DNA from: Saccharopolyspora rhizosphaerae
GTDB taxonomy: Bacteria > Actinomycetota > Actinomycetes > Mycobacteriales > Pseudonocardiaceae
Reading direction: 5' to 3'
Assembly (NCBI RefSeq): GCF_003931915.1
Contig: NZ_RSAA01000004.1
Coordinates: 62,001 to 126,000 of the forward strand
Length of the DNA: 64,000 nucleotides
The notes under the pieces are model-generated. The model ran no database searches. It saw nothing but the letters and a program-made list of their open reading frames with translations, and was not told the DNA's origin. Shown piece by piece: positions 34,435 through 42,199 of this stretch. A program made the position numbers and the translations under genes. Numbering within the stretch: the first letter of the stretch is position 1; every line of letters begins with the position of its first letter.

Positions 34435-34552
34435 CGCACTCGCCACGAAGGTTGCTCGAGAACCTGCCAGCTGAGCCCACCCTCGAAGTTCGCGCGAAGT
34501 TCGACGCCCCGGGCTCGGCTCCCGGTCAAACCTCGCGCGAAGTTCGAGGGCA
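34435..34552 (+). repeat. Composite intergenic repeat, copy C
   Basis: Head GCACTCGCCACGAAGGTTGC then GAGAACCTGCC, followed by CCCTCGAAGTTCGCGCGA and the inverse TCGCGCGAAGTTCGAGGG; the arms match over 17 of 19 positions. It is 25 bases after the methyltransferase stop and, unlike the other copies, lies between tandem genes. Confidence 0.8.
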
Positions 34553-35104
34553 CCTGCGCGGCGCGGGGCTTCGAGGCACGGGGACTCCCCCGCCTTCTCG
34601 AACAGCTCCTCCCAAGCCGAAGCGTCCGACGACCTGCCGCGCGTCCACACCGGACAGACGCGGCACCCGGCCGCGCGCGGCGGCGGCGAAGCACGCCCGC
34701 CTTCTCCGCGGGGCGGCGACCAGATCCTCTGCGAACCCCGTGCCCGGACGGTCACGACCACCCCGCGGGAACGGCACTGGTTTTCCCGTTGCCGCCCGAC
34801 ACGCGCGGGCCTCGGAGGAGGCTTCCTCCTGATCGAGGCGCACAACCCCTGGTCACAGTCATGAGACGTACATCACCCCGGTGGGAAGCGGAGCTGGCCG
34901 AGCAGACCGGGACGGGCTGCGTGTAAGGTAGGTGCTGGTCGTTGTTTTTCTGGGTTCGTGTTCTTGCACGCTCGCAGGATTCTGATGCGAGCGAGCTGCT
35001 GTCCCCGTGGTTGTAGCTGGTATAGCCGCCGTTCGAGATCTCCGGCCCGGGCTCCCACGAAGTGTGAGGGCCCGTCACACGCTCCAGCTCCTAAGGAGAC
35101 ACAC
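34553..35104 (+). other. Long gene-free leader before the cold-shock gene
   Basis: About 550 bases separate repeat copy C from the cold-shock start. No ORF is credible. A TAAGGT at 34924 could be a -10 element, which would give a 5' untranslated region of about 175 bases, long as is usual for cold-shock mRNAs. Its T-rich GTTGTTTTTCT and TGCTGTCCCC stretches may fold as a thermosensor, unproved. Confidence 0.4.
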
Positions 35105-35305
35105 ATGGCACAGGGAACCGTGAAGTGGTTCAACTCGGAAAAGGGCTTCGGCTTCATCGCCCCGAACGACGGCGGCGCTGACGTCTTCGTCCACTACTCG
35201 GCCATCGACGCCTCGGGCTTCCGCAGCCTCGACGAGGACCAGCAGGTCACCTACGAGGTCACCCAGGGCCCGAAGGGCCCGCAGGCCAGCTCGGTGCGCA
35301 TCTGA
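35105..35305 (+). CDS. cspA: Cold-shock protein, CspA family
   Basis: A 66-residue OB-fold RNA chaperone. RNP1 is KGFGFIAP and RNP2 is VFVHYSAI, within [20 protein letters not shown]. The C-terminus SSVRI is short and normal for actinobacterial CspA. It melts RNA secondary structure and may act constitutively or on cold shock. The ATG at 35105 follows AAGGAG. It sits behind an unusually long leader and ahead of a strong terminator, so it is transcribed alone. Confidence 0.97.
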   Translation: MAQGTVKWFNSEKGFGFIAPNDGGADVFVHYSAIDASGFRSLDEDQQVTYEVTQGPKGPQASSVRI

Positions 35306-35322
35306 GCCACCTGAGCTTCACA

Positions 35323-35370
35323 CACCGCCGGCTGCTCACCACAGCGTGAGCAGCCGGCGGTGTTGCTTTT
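35323..35370 (+). terminator. Intrinsic terminator after cspA
   Basis: CACCGCCGGCTGCTCA (35323-35338) and TGAGCAGCCGGCGGTG (35347-35362) form a perfect 16-bp stem with an eight-base loop, followed by TTGCTTTT, a near-complete U tract. Confidence 0.93.
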
Positions 35371-35384
35371 CAAGGAAGGTTTTT

Positions 35385-35564
35385 CTGATCAACACAACAA
35401 CTCACGCGTCCGAGAGCACACCGGCGCCTCGACAGCCCGCTGAGGACGAGGTCACCCCGGTCCAGTTCGTGGAGCCGGCACCCAGGGCCGAAGAAGGCCA
35501 CCACCCCGTCGCAGACCACACCGAAGACGCGATGCGAGAACTCCGCACCCCCTTCGACGTCTGA
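35385..35564 (+). CDS. Possible small acidic protein after cspA
   Basis: An open frame of about 60 codons runs to a stop at 35564 and reads INTTTHASESTPAPRQPAED, then VTPVQFVEPAPRAEEGHHPV and MRELRTPFDV. It is acidic, Pro/Glu-rich and probably disordered. An AAGGAAGG sits five bases before a CTG at 35385, the only sensible initiation point unless a GTG inside the cspA terminator (35346) is used. No family is recognised. The gene could be translated from read-through past the cspA terminator or be non-coding; codon third positions are GC-rich, which favours coding. Confidence 0.35.
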   Translation: MINTTTHASESTPAPRQPAEDEVTPVQFVEPAPRAEEGHHPVADHTEDAMRELRTPFDV

Positions 35565-36656
35565 GTCCCCGCCCGATCGGGCGGACGCAGGCCTGTGATC
35601 ACCAGTCCAGGCCGCCGACCAAATCGAGCGGGCGGTCTTGCACCCGCCCGCCCCGAGGGCACGTTCGAGTCGTCTTGACCTGGGCCCCTGGCAGAACTCC
35701 CCGCCGCACGGCAACCGCACCCCGCGGTAAGCCGGAACATCCCGGCCCGTCGATCTCTCCCGTGCCGCCTTCCCCGATCGGATCGCGTCTACCGCTCCGC
35801 TGGGCCCGCCGTTCCCCGGATGCGAACTCCGCACCTCGACGCAGCCGAGATCCACTCCAGTGAACGCAAGCCCGCTGGTGGAATCGATGCAAGTCGGCTG
35901 CAGGTCGAGCAAGCAATCCTCGCTGGTGGACACCACATTGAGCAGCGAAACCGGTTGTCGCACAGACGGGATCACGTACGCCTGGGGCTCACGAGCTAGC
36001 TAGCGCACTTGCGATAATCCGCGCTCGACCTGCCGGAACCCGTATCCCTCCTCCTGCTGTGGGACGAAGTTTCGTCGGCTCTGTTGCCGAGGGGCCTGTC
36101 ACTACGGCGGACGAGCGGTCAAGCCTTGGCGGGCGTTCTTCCTGCTGCCGCTCGCGGTGGCGGTTGCCTTCATCGCGTTCTGGGTTTCGGGACTTGGCCG
36201 GGTCGAGTGAACATGGAGCGGACCACCAGCTCCTGCGCACTCGTGCGCCCTGAGCAAGGACGGTGAGGCTACGTCCGTGGCGGCTGACCACGCGAGGAGC
36301 TCGTGATCCACAGTGAACGGTTTCCTGAACCAGCGACCGGCTGAAAGGTGGGGCCTGCCTGGGGGCGGGTCATCGTCGATGTCAGTCGACTGGCGGACGG
36401 CTAGCGGTCTCACCACCCATCCGCCCGCCCAGGCAGGTGGATCAGCCTCGGGAAGTGGCGCGCGGTCGCGCAGGGGCCGAAGACCTCGCCAAGGCCCGAC
36501 CTCGGGTTCGAACGGTCTGGTGCATCGCGGACCGAGCGCGTCGCGGTGACCCCAGTCACATCAGGATCCGCGAGCGATGATCCACCCAGGGTCGGCCGGT
36601 CTCACTCAGCAGCAGCGCGTGCTCCAGCAGCACGCACGCCGTCGAAGGAGACCGAC
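35565..36656. other. Gene-poor stretch of about 1.1 kb with possible relic ORF
   Basis: No full gene is supported. Around 36085-36210 the plus strand reads KPWRAFFLLPLAVAVAFIAF then WVSGLGRVE and a stop, a membrane-helix-like segment with no start in frame; one frame away, GTG-initiated MGRSFVGSVAEGPVTTADER leads up to it, so a frameshift could have broken a small membrane-protein gene. An inverted repeat CCTGCCTGGG / CCCAGGCAGG with a 64-base spacer lies at 36354-36437. GC and codon use are lower than in flanking genes. Confidence 0.4.
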
Positions 36657-37010
36657 ATGCCCCAGAGCACCCGTGCCCAGACCGTGCGCGCGTTCGCCGC
36701 CGCCTTCACCACCTGCGACATCGACACCATCATCGACTGCGTCAACGAGGACCTCGTCTGGGAGTTCAACGGCGAGAAGGCCGGTCAAGGCAGGGCCTCG
36801 CTCGAGGAGCGCATGCGCGCAGACCTCGCCCAAGGACGCGCCGAAGTGACCATCGAGCAGCTCATCGAGGAGGGCGACACCCTCGTCGCCCTCAACCGCG
36901 GGCGCTTCGTCCCCCAGCATGGCGTTCCCATGGCCTACGTCTCCGCCGAGGTCTACACCTTCACCGGCGACAAGATCAGCCGCATGCGGACCTACCAGCC
37001 CATGAGCTGA
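36657..37010 (+). CDS. SnoaL-like/ketosteroid-isomerase-fold protein
   Basis: A 117-residue NTF2-like protein: RAFAAAFTTCDIDTIIDCVN, DLVWEFNGEKAGQGRASLEE, LIEEGDTLVALNRGRFVPQH and AEVYTFTGDKISRMRTYQPM are standard SnoaL features. Whether it is an isomerase, a cyclase-type or merely a binding protein cannot be told. The ATG at 36657 has a GAAGGAG site seven bases upstream. It sits alone beside an integrase remnant in the most accessory-looking region of the window, suggesting recent arrival. Confidence 0.8.
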   Translation: MPQSTRAQTVRAFAAAFTTCDIDTIIDCVNEDLVWEFNGEKAGQGRASLEERMRADLAQGRAEVTIEQLIEEGDTLVALNRGRFVPQHGVPMAYVSAEVYTFTGDKISRMRTYQPMS

Positions 37011-37175
37011 GCAACCGGTGACACCGCGACCGGAGCAAGCCGGTCCGGCTCCCCGGCGTCGCGACCGGATCGCACTCCGGCCGCCTGAAGGCCTTCCAGA
37101 CGGGACCACGCTGCTCGTGTCCCTGTCCCGGGCCGTCCTGGGCCCCACCCCCAGCAGAGACGACCCGCGCCCTCG

Positions 37176-37330
37176 ATGGGCGACGCAGGTTGTCCTCACG
37201 ACATCGCCGACCAGCTTGGGCACTCGACGGTCTCGACGACACAGGACGTCTACACGGGCCGGAAGGTGAAGAGCCGCAAGGCTGCGGCCGCGCTCAACGA
37301 GGTCAAGCGGTGCGAAGAACGAGCGTGGGG
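37176..37330 (+). pseudogene. C-terminal remnant of a tyrosine recombinase (integrase)
   Basis: The frame reads HDIADQLGHSTVSTTQDVYT then GRKVKSRKAAAALNEV, the end of a phage-type integrase: the LGHS histidine context and the catalytic tyrosine in DVY are there, but the N-terminal and core parts (Arg I and HxxR box) are missing upstream. The segment ends about 60 bases from the 3' end of the tRNA-Met gene, the expected place for an integrase next to its attachment site. It is best read as the tail of a lost integrative element. The preceding 160 bases hold no gene. Confidence 0.75.
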
Positions 37331-37387
37331 AAACTGTGGAGATGACCTCTCGGCCCTTTCCCCGCACGTGTTTCACCTGCGCGTACG

Positions 37388-37462
37388 TGGGGCAGGTGGG
37401 ACTTGAACCCACGACCTGACGGATTATGAGTCCGCTGCTCTGACCAGCTGAGCTACTGCCCC
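37388..37462 (-). tRNA. tRNA-Met (CAT), CCA not encoded
   Basis: Acceptor GGGGCAG / CTGCCCC, D arm GTAGCTCAGCTGGTCAGAGC, anticodon loop CTCATAA (anticodon CAT) on a GCGGA-type stem and T arm GTGGGTTCAAGTCCCAC. The discriminator A is followed by CGT, not CCA. An elongator methionine tRNA is most likely; a lysidine-modified isoleucine tRNA cannot be excluded from anticodon alone. Confidence 0.9.
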
Positions 37463-37623
37463 GTGGGGTGCTCGGTATCGGGATCGTATCGAGGGTGTGA
37501 CGGAGCGCGGTCGCCGGGTGTTCCGGCCGACCGGCCCATGGTGGTGTTGGGCGGAACGGTGGAAAGCCCAGCACACCGGCGTTGCGTCGGCTGGTCTACT
37601 GATCTTGGCGAGCGGAGTCGGGG

Positions 37624-37911
37624 TCAGCAGTCCGCAGGAGCGATCATGCCCTGTTCGCACAGGTGAGCGCGTTGCTCTTCACCGCTGGTGCGTTGCTGCC
37701 CGCAGGCCGTGCCGCACCGCTCGGACCCGGGGAGGTCGTCGTACTCCTGGAACGAGTGCGGGTATCCCGAATCGCGCTGGAACTGCCGGAATTCCTCGGG
37801 TGCGCTCTCGCTGACCACGCTCGGCTGGACGGGGGCGGGCGGTGCGGTCGGGGCGCCTTCGCACGCCAGCAGCGCTATCGCGAGAGCTGTGGTCGCGATC
37901 GGTCGGCCCAT
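37624..37911 (-). CDS. Small lipoprotein, unknown function
   Basis: A 95-residue exported protein. ATG at 37911 has a strong GGAGG site six bases upstream. The signal peptide MGRPIATTALAIALLACEG ends in a lipobox LLAC, so the mature protein would be lipid-anchored at cysteine 16. The mature part is APTAPPAPVQPSVV then EFRQFQRDSGYPHSFQEYDD and five further cysteines (ERCGTACGQQ, HLCEQG, ADC). No family is recognised. It is not close to a partner gene and lies 160 bases from the tRNA-Met gene. Confidence 0.75.
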   Translation of the reverse strand: MGRPIATTALAIALLACEGAPTAPPAPVQPSVVSESAPEEFRQFQRDSGYPHSFQEYDDLPGSERCGTACGQQRTSGEEQRAHLCEQGMIAPADC

Positions 37912-38040
37912 CACCACACCTCCTCTGGTCACCCGGGACGCACGAGTATCGGGGCAGGTGCGCAGGCCCGCTACTCGGCTGGACACACGCAGGCCCGGCG
38001 CCTGTGGAGAGCGCCGGGCCTGCGGAGGAGTCGTCGATCT

Positions 38041-38250
38041 TCAGCTGAACATGCGGAAGAGGTCGAACGCTCCGGAGAGCTGACCGATGATCGCGATGGT
38101 GGCCATCAGCGCCCCGAGAGCGGCCACCGTCATCACCGACATGATGATCAAGTAGACGACTGCCTTGATCGGTTTCGGCAGGTTGCTCACCGTTTCGACG
38201 AAATCCGGCAGCGTGATGTGAGGTTCTTTGCCGATTCCTGGTGCGGACAT
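38041..38250 (-). CDS. Small single-pass membrane protein, unknown function
   Basis: A 69-residue protein with N-terminal MSAPGIGKEPHITLPDFVET and a hydrophobic core VYLIIMSVMTVAALGALMAT then IAIIGQLSGAFDLFRMF, one or two transmembrane helices. A GGGGGAG site lies four bases before the ATG. No family is recognised. Small membrane proteins of this size often accompany a transporter or kinase, but none is adjacent. It begins 20 bases after the next short ORF. Confidence 0.7.
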   Translation of the reverse strand: MSAPGIGKEPHITLPDFVETVSNLPKPIKAVVYLIIMSVMTVAALGALMATIAIIGQLSGAFDLFRMFS

Positions 38251-38269
38251 CTGACTCCCCCGTTCCTCA

Positions 38270-38476
38270 TCAGCCTTCGAACGACCACCTGCGTTCGAAG
38301 GACGGAGCGCAACGGGAAACCGTTGCGCCGAATCGCATCACGAATTCGTCTCGGTCGAACTCCGAACGATCAGCCAGCGCGGTCGGTGCTTGCGGCTCCG
38401 CGTTCCGCGCGGCTTGACACGAATCATCCGTACCAACGCCGTCGGCCGCGAGCCGAGCCAGGAGGACATCGCGCAT
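38270..38476 (-). CDS. Short hypothetical protein, coding status uncertain
   Basis: An open frame of 68 residues, MRDVLLARLAADGVGTDDSC, then DRSEFDRDEFVMRFGATVSR and CAPSFERRWSFEG. No family is recognised; the third-position GC bias (about 65 percent by eye) is weaker than in true genes here. It lies 19 bases upstream of the small membrane protein, so it could be a leader gene of the same transcript. A hairpin covers its 3' end. Confidence 0.4.
   Translation of the reverse strand: MRDVLLARLAADGVGTDDSCQAARNAEPQAPTALADRSEFDRDEFVMRFGATVSRCAPSFERRWSFEG
38274..38301. repeat. Inverted repeat at the 3' end of the short ORF
   Basis: CCTTCGAACG (38274-38283) and CGTTCGAAGG (38292-38301) form a perfect 10-bp stem with an eight-base loop, inside the end of the short ORF and just before the small membrane-protein gene. 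It may be an attenuator or processing site. Confidence 0.6.
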
Positions 38477-38909
38477 TTCGACCTCGGATCGTTATCCGGC
38501 CGACGGCCCGCAGGACGCGGGCGGGCGATGCTGGTGGATCACGACGCTCCGACGCTGGAACATCGCCGATCGCACCTATGATCTCACACCGCTCACCGTC
38601 GATCTTCGCCTGGGCAGGCCCAGGTCGGCACCGCCGACCGCGGCTCGATCATCCGCTTGGCGCTCGACGACCCGACGCGGGAACCCGGCTCCTGCGGCCC
38701 GTGGCGACCGAGGGTGGTCGACGGCTCGACGGCCGGCCACGACGAGCCTCCCGAACCCTGTCTTCGCACGTCACAGCACCCGGAAGTGAATCATCCCGAT
38801 GGGTGCATGACCGAGCACCCGTTCGGTGGCAGACTACGCCGCGAGTGAGCGTGACGTGATCACTACGATGCGTCGCGAAGGACAGGGGTACCGCGAAGGG
38901 GTAGACACC
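38477..38909. other. Divergent intergenic region, nothing recognised
   Basis: About 430 bases lie between the short minus-strand ORF and the DUF574 methyltransferase gene. Several GTG/ATG frames are open but none looks coding, and no RNA or strong hairpin is seen. It must hold the methyltransferase promoter. Confidence 0.4.
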
Positions 38910-39773
38910 GTGAGTCAGTCGAGGGCGGAGATGTTCGCGCCGGAGGGCGTGGACCTGGAACACCCCAACGTCGCCCGGGTTTATGACTACTACCTCGGCG
39001 GCAAGGCCAATTACGCGGTGGACCGCGTCTTCGGCGAGAAGGCGCTGGAGCGCTACCCGTTCGTCGCGCCGGCCGCCAAGGCCAACCGGCTCTTCCTGCA
39101 CCGCGTGGTGCGCTACCTGTGCAAGCAGGGCGTCCGGCAGTTCATCGACATCGGCTCCGGTGTGCCGACGATGGGCAGCACCCACCAGGTCGCCGACGAG
39201 GTCGTCGACGACGCCAGCTGCGCCTACGTCGACAACGAGCCGGTCGCCGTCGCCCACTCGCGCATCCTGCTGGAGCAGGAGGAGGTCACCGACCAGCACA
39301 CCGTGCTGCACGCCGACCTGCGTGACCCGGACGGGTTGTGGCAGCAGATCGAGGAGAGCGGTGTCATCGACGTCGAGCAGCCGGTGGCGTTGCTCCTGAT
39401 CGCCGTGCTGCACGTGACCCAGCCCGGCCCGAGCGGCGAGGACGTCGGCCCGCAGGCCGTGGCGCGCTTCCGGGAGCTGCTGCCCAAGGGCTCCTACCTG
39501 GTGATCAGCCACGGCACCGCCGACGACGTGCCGGAGAAGCGCAAGCAGGAGATGGCCGAGTTCGGGAAGATGTACGACAAGTCGTCGACGCCGGTGATCT
39601 GGCGCCCGCACGACGAGATCGAAGCCTTCTTCGGCGACTTCGAGATGGTGGAGCCGGGCTGCACCTGGACTCCGCTGTGGCACCCGGAGGAGACCGGCGA
39701 GAACGCGCCCGTCATCGAGTTCGACAGCCCGAACGACTCGGTGGTCTGGGCCGGAGTCGGGCGCAAGGCCTGA
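38910..39773 (+). CDS. DUF574 SAM-dependent methyltransferase (Methyltransf_19)
   Basis: A 287-residue actinobacterial methyltransferase family marked by EHPNVARVYDYYLGGKANYA, ANRLFLHRVVRYLCKQGVRQ, the SAM motif FIDIGSGVPTMGSTHQVA, CAYVDNEPVAVAHSRILLEQ and LPKGSYLVISHGTADDVPE. The family is greatly expanded in streptomycetes and Pseudonocardiaceae, with no known substrate. A GTG at 38910 with GAAGGGG upstream gives the conserved start; an earlier ATG at 38871 is possible. It is monocistronic, and 130 bases separate it from corA. Confidence 0.9.
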   Translation: MSQSRAEMFAPEGVDLEHPNVARVYDYYLGGKANYAVDRVFGEKALERYPFVAPAAKANRLFLHRVVRYLCKQGVRQFIDIGSGVPTMGSTHQVADEVVDDASCAYVDNEPVAVAHSRILLEQEEVTDQHTVLHADLRDPDGLWQQIEESGVIDVEQPVALLLIAVLHVTQPGPSGEDVGPQAVARFRELLPKGSYLVISHGTADDVPEKRKQEMAEFGKMYDKSSTPVIWRPHDEIEAFFGDFEMVEPGCTWTPLWHPEETGENAPVIEFDSPNDSVVWAGVGRKA

Positions 39774-39903
39774 TCGACAGCATGGCAGCCGTCGTGACCA
39801 GCCGGTCGCGGCGGCTGCGTCGTGTGGTCGGAGTCAGCGCGTGAGGGGTTCCGCTGGGTACGCTCGATGCGATCGCTGCCCCTGACGAACCCGGGAGGTC
39901 ACC

Positions 39904-41049
39904 ATGCCTGAATGGCGGCCCCGCCCGCTCCGCAGGCGCAGCAGGCACACCGAGCCGGCGCACCGCCAGGAGGCGGCTCCCGAGCACTCGATGGACCCAC
40001 GCGCCGATGACGAGCGTCCGCTGGCGGACCGACCGCTGATCGACACGGCCATCTACCGGGACGGCGTTCGCATCGCCACCCCCTCCAGCCTCGGCGAGAC
40101 CTACCGGCAGCTGCCCGGCGCGACCGGGACGATGGCCTGGATCGGCCTCTACCGGCCGGCCGAAGAGGAGTTGCTGGCCGCCGCCGAGGAGTTCGACCTG
40201 CACAAGCTCGCGGTCGAAGACGCGATCGTGGCCCACCAACGGCCCAAGATCGAGCGCTACGGCGACACGCTGTTCGTGGTGCTGCGCGCCGCCACTTACC
40301 TCGACGAGGTCGAAGAGGTCAGCTTCGGCGAGCTGCACCTGTTCGTCGGCACCAACTTCGTGCTGACCGTCCGCCACGGCCCCTCCCCGGACCTCTCGGT
40401 GGTGCGGCGACGGATGGAAGCCGACCCGGAGTTGCTGCGGCGTGGGCCGGAGGCGGTGCTCTACGCGGTGCTCGACCACGTCGTCGACGGGTACGCACCG
40501 GTCATCGCGGGGCTGCAGAACGACATCGACGAGATCGAGACCGAGGTCTTCGGTGCCGACCCGCACGTGTCGCGGCGCATCTACGAGCTCTCCCGCGAGG
40601 TGATCGAGTTCCAGCGGGCGACCCGGCCGCTGCTGGCGATCCTGCGCAGCCTGGAAGCGGGGTTCGAGAAGTACCAGATCGACGAGGAGCTGCAGCGCTA
40701 CCTCCGCGACGTCGCCGACCACGCCACCACCGTCGCCGAACGCGTCGACGGCTTCCGGCAGATGCTCGACAACATCCTCACCGTCAACGCCACGCTGGTC
40801 ACCCAGGCGCAGAACGAGGAGATGAAGCGCATGACCGAGGCCAGCTACGCGCAGAACGAGGAGATCAAGCGGATCTCGTCGTGGGCGGCGATCTTGTTCG
40901 CCCCCACCCTGATCGGCACGGTGTACGGGATGAACTTCGACGTCATCCCGGAGCTGCACTGGTCGCTGGGCTACCCGTTCGCGCTGGTGCTGATGATCGT
41001 GGTCTGCGTCAGCCTCTACGCGATCTTCAAGCGCCGGAACTGGTTGTAG
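39904..41049 (+). CDS. corA: CorA family magnesium/cobalt transporter
   Basis: A 381-residue protein. The long N-terminal cytosolic domain is followed by two transmembrane helices, with the signature YGMNFDVIPELHWSLGYPFA at about residue 340 and a basic C-terminus IFKRRNWL. The GMN motif forms the pore mouth. CorA pentamers import magnesium. The first 40 residues (WRPRPLRRRSRH) are basic and variable. The ATG at 39904 has a GGGAGG site. It converges on the DUF4177 gene with 11 bases between stops. Confidence 0.95.
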   Translation: MPEWRPRPLRRRSRHTEPAHRQEAAPEHSMDPRADDERPLADRPLIDTAIYRDGVRIATPSSLGETYRQLPGATGTMAWIGLYRPAEEELLAAAEEFDLHKLAVEDAIVAHQRPKIERYGDTLFVVLRAATYLDEVEEVSFGELHLFVGTNFVLTVRHGPSPDLSVVRRRMEADPELLRRGPEAVLYAVLDHVVDGYAPVIAGLQNDIDEIETEVFGADPHVSRRIYELSREVIEFQRATRPLLAILRSLEAGFEKYQIDEELQRYLRDVADHATTVAERVDGFRQMLDNILTVNATLVTQAQNEEMKRMTEASYAQNEEIKRISSWAAILFAPTLIGTVYGMNFDVIPELHWSLGYPFALVLMIVVCVSLYAIFKRRNWL

Positions 41050-41060
41050 CGCAGCGGGGT

Positions 41061-41261
41061 TCAGGCCGGGCGTTCGAAGGTCACCAGCAGGCCCTCGACT
41101 CCGCCCGGTCCCATGCGTCCCCGGACATCGGCGCCGGTGATCGCCTTGAGCTGCCACCCCTCGGCGGCGTGCTCGTTGAGCACGCGCTCCAGCTTGTCGC
41201 CGGACATCTTGCCACCGAGCCACTTCTCGCGGAGCTCCACGACCTTGTACTGGTACGGCAC
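41061..41261 (-). CDS. DUF4177 family small protein
   Basis: A 66-residue protein, PYQYKVVELREKWLGGKMSG then LERVLNEHAAEGWQLKAITG and GLLVTFERPA, which is the DUF4177 pattern (EGW core). A small alpha/beta fold of unknown function, common in bacteria and phages. The GTG at 41261 has a GGGAGG site seven bases upstream. It sits alone between corA and tdk. Confidence 0.85.
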   Translation of the reverse strand: MPYQYKVVELREKWLGGKMSGDKLERVLNEHAAEGWQLKAITGADVRGRMGPGGVEGLLVTFERPA

Positions 41262-41334
41262 AGGGGCACCTCCCGGTCGACGGCCAACGCCCCACTCGAC
41301 CACGAACCGCCCCCGGCCGCAGCCGGAGCGTCCC

Positions 41335-41904
41335 TCAGCCGAGCGTGCCTACCTCGTGCAAGTAGCAAGTGCCGCACATGGATTCGTACCCGACGTCGCC
41401 GTCGATGGCGACTTGGCTGCCGTGCCGGGTGAACTCACCGTTGGCGGTGCGCGCGTTGAGCGTGGCCTTGCGCCCGCAGCGGCAGATCGTCTTGAGCTCC
41501 TCGATGGAGTGGGCGAGCTCCATCAGCCGCAGGCTCCCCGGGAAACCTCGGGTGCGGAAGTCGTTGCGCAGCCCGTAGGCGATCACCGGGATCCCGTCGA
41601 GCACCGCCAGCCGGAACAGGTCCTCCACCTGCTCGCCGGTGAGGAACTGGGCTTCGTCGACGAGCACGCAGTCCGGCGTCCCCGCGGCCAGCACGACATC
41701 GCGCACCGCGGTGTCGGCCGAAGTGACGAGGTCGACCTCCCGCGTCACGTTGATCCGGGACAGCACCCCGGGGCTCTTGGTGTCGATCTCCGGCTTCAGC
41801 ACGAACACCCGCTGGCCGCGCTCGGCGTAGTTGTGCGCGACCTGGATCAACGCCGTCGACTTGCCGGAGTTCATCGCTCCGTACCGGAAGTACAGCTTCG
41901 CCAC
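41335..41904 (-). CDS. tdk: Thymidine kinase
   Basis: A 189-residue type II thymidine kinase. The P-loop is YGAMNSGKSTALIQ (residues about 8-20), the Walker-B-like motif VLVDEAQFL, the lid GYGLRNDFRTRGFPGS-type loop and the structural zinc site CRCGRKATLNAR with CGTCYLHEVG. It phosphorylates thymidine in the salvage pathway. The GTG at 41904 lacks a Shine-Dalgarno; TAGCGT eight bases upstream may be a -10 of a leaderless mRNA. It is convergent with no near partner and is 296 bases from the deaminase gene upstream. Confidence 0.93.
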   Translation of the reverse strand: MAKLYFRYGAMNSGKSTALIQVAHNYAERGQRVFVLKPEIDTKSPGVLSRINVTREVDLVTSADTAVRDVVLAAGTPDCVLVDEAQFLTGEQVEDLFRLAVLDGIPVIAYGLRNDFRTRGFPGSLRLMELAHSIEELKTICRCGRKATLNARTANGEFTRHGSQVAIDGDVGYESMCGTCYLHEVGTLG

Positions 41905-42199
41905 GACCGAACACGCTAGCGACACCCCTCCCCCGCCCCGAACCCGCCCCGACCCGCGGTCACGGGCGAAGATGACCTGTCCTGCCGATCCACGAACCGG
42001 GCTCGACGAACGCCCCCGTGCTCCAGAACGTGCCGGAGGGGGCCACCGGCCGACCAACACGTCGGTCGTGCGCGACGTCGAGCGCCCCTGGACGTGGTGG
42101 GGCTGGGGCCGATCTCTCGTCCTCGCTCGTCGCCATGGCCGCCGCTGTGTTGGCGTCAGGCCCCACCGGCCGTGGACCTCCGGGGGCGGCGACCGGGAT

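Noticed and set aside
37018-37269. Plus-strand ORF upstream of the integrase tail
   Set aside because: It reads in another frame from the recombinase-like sequence and has no protein character.
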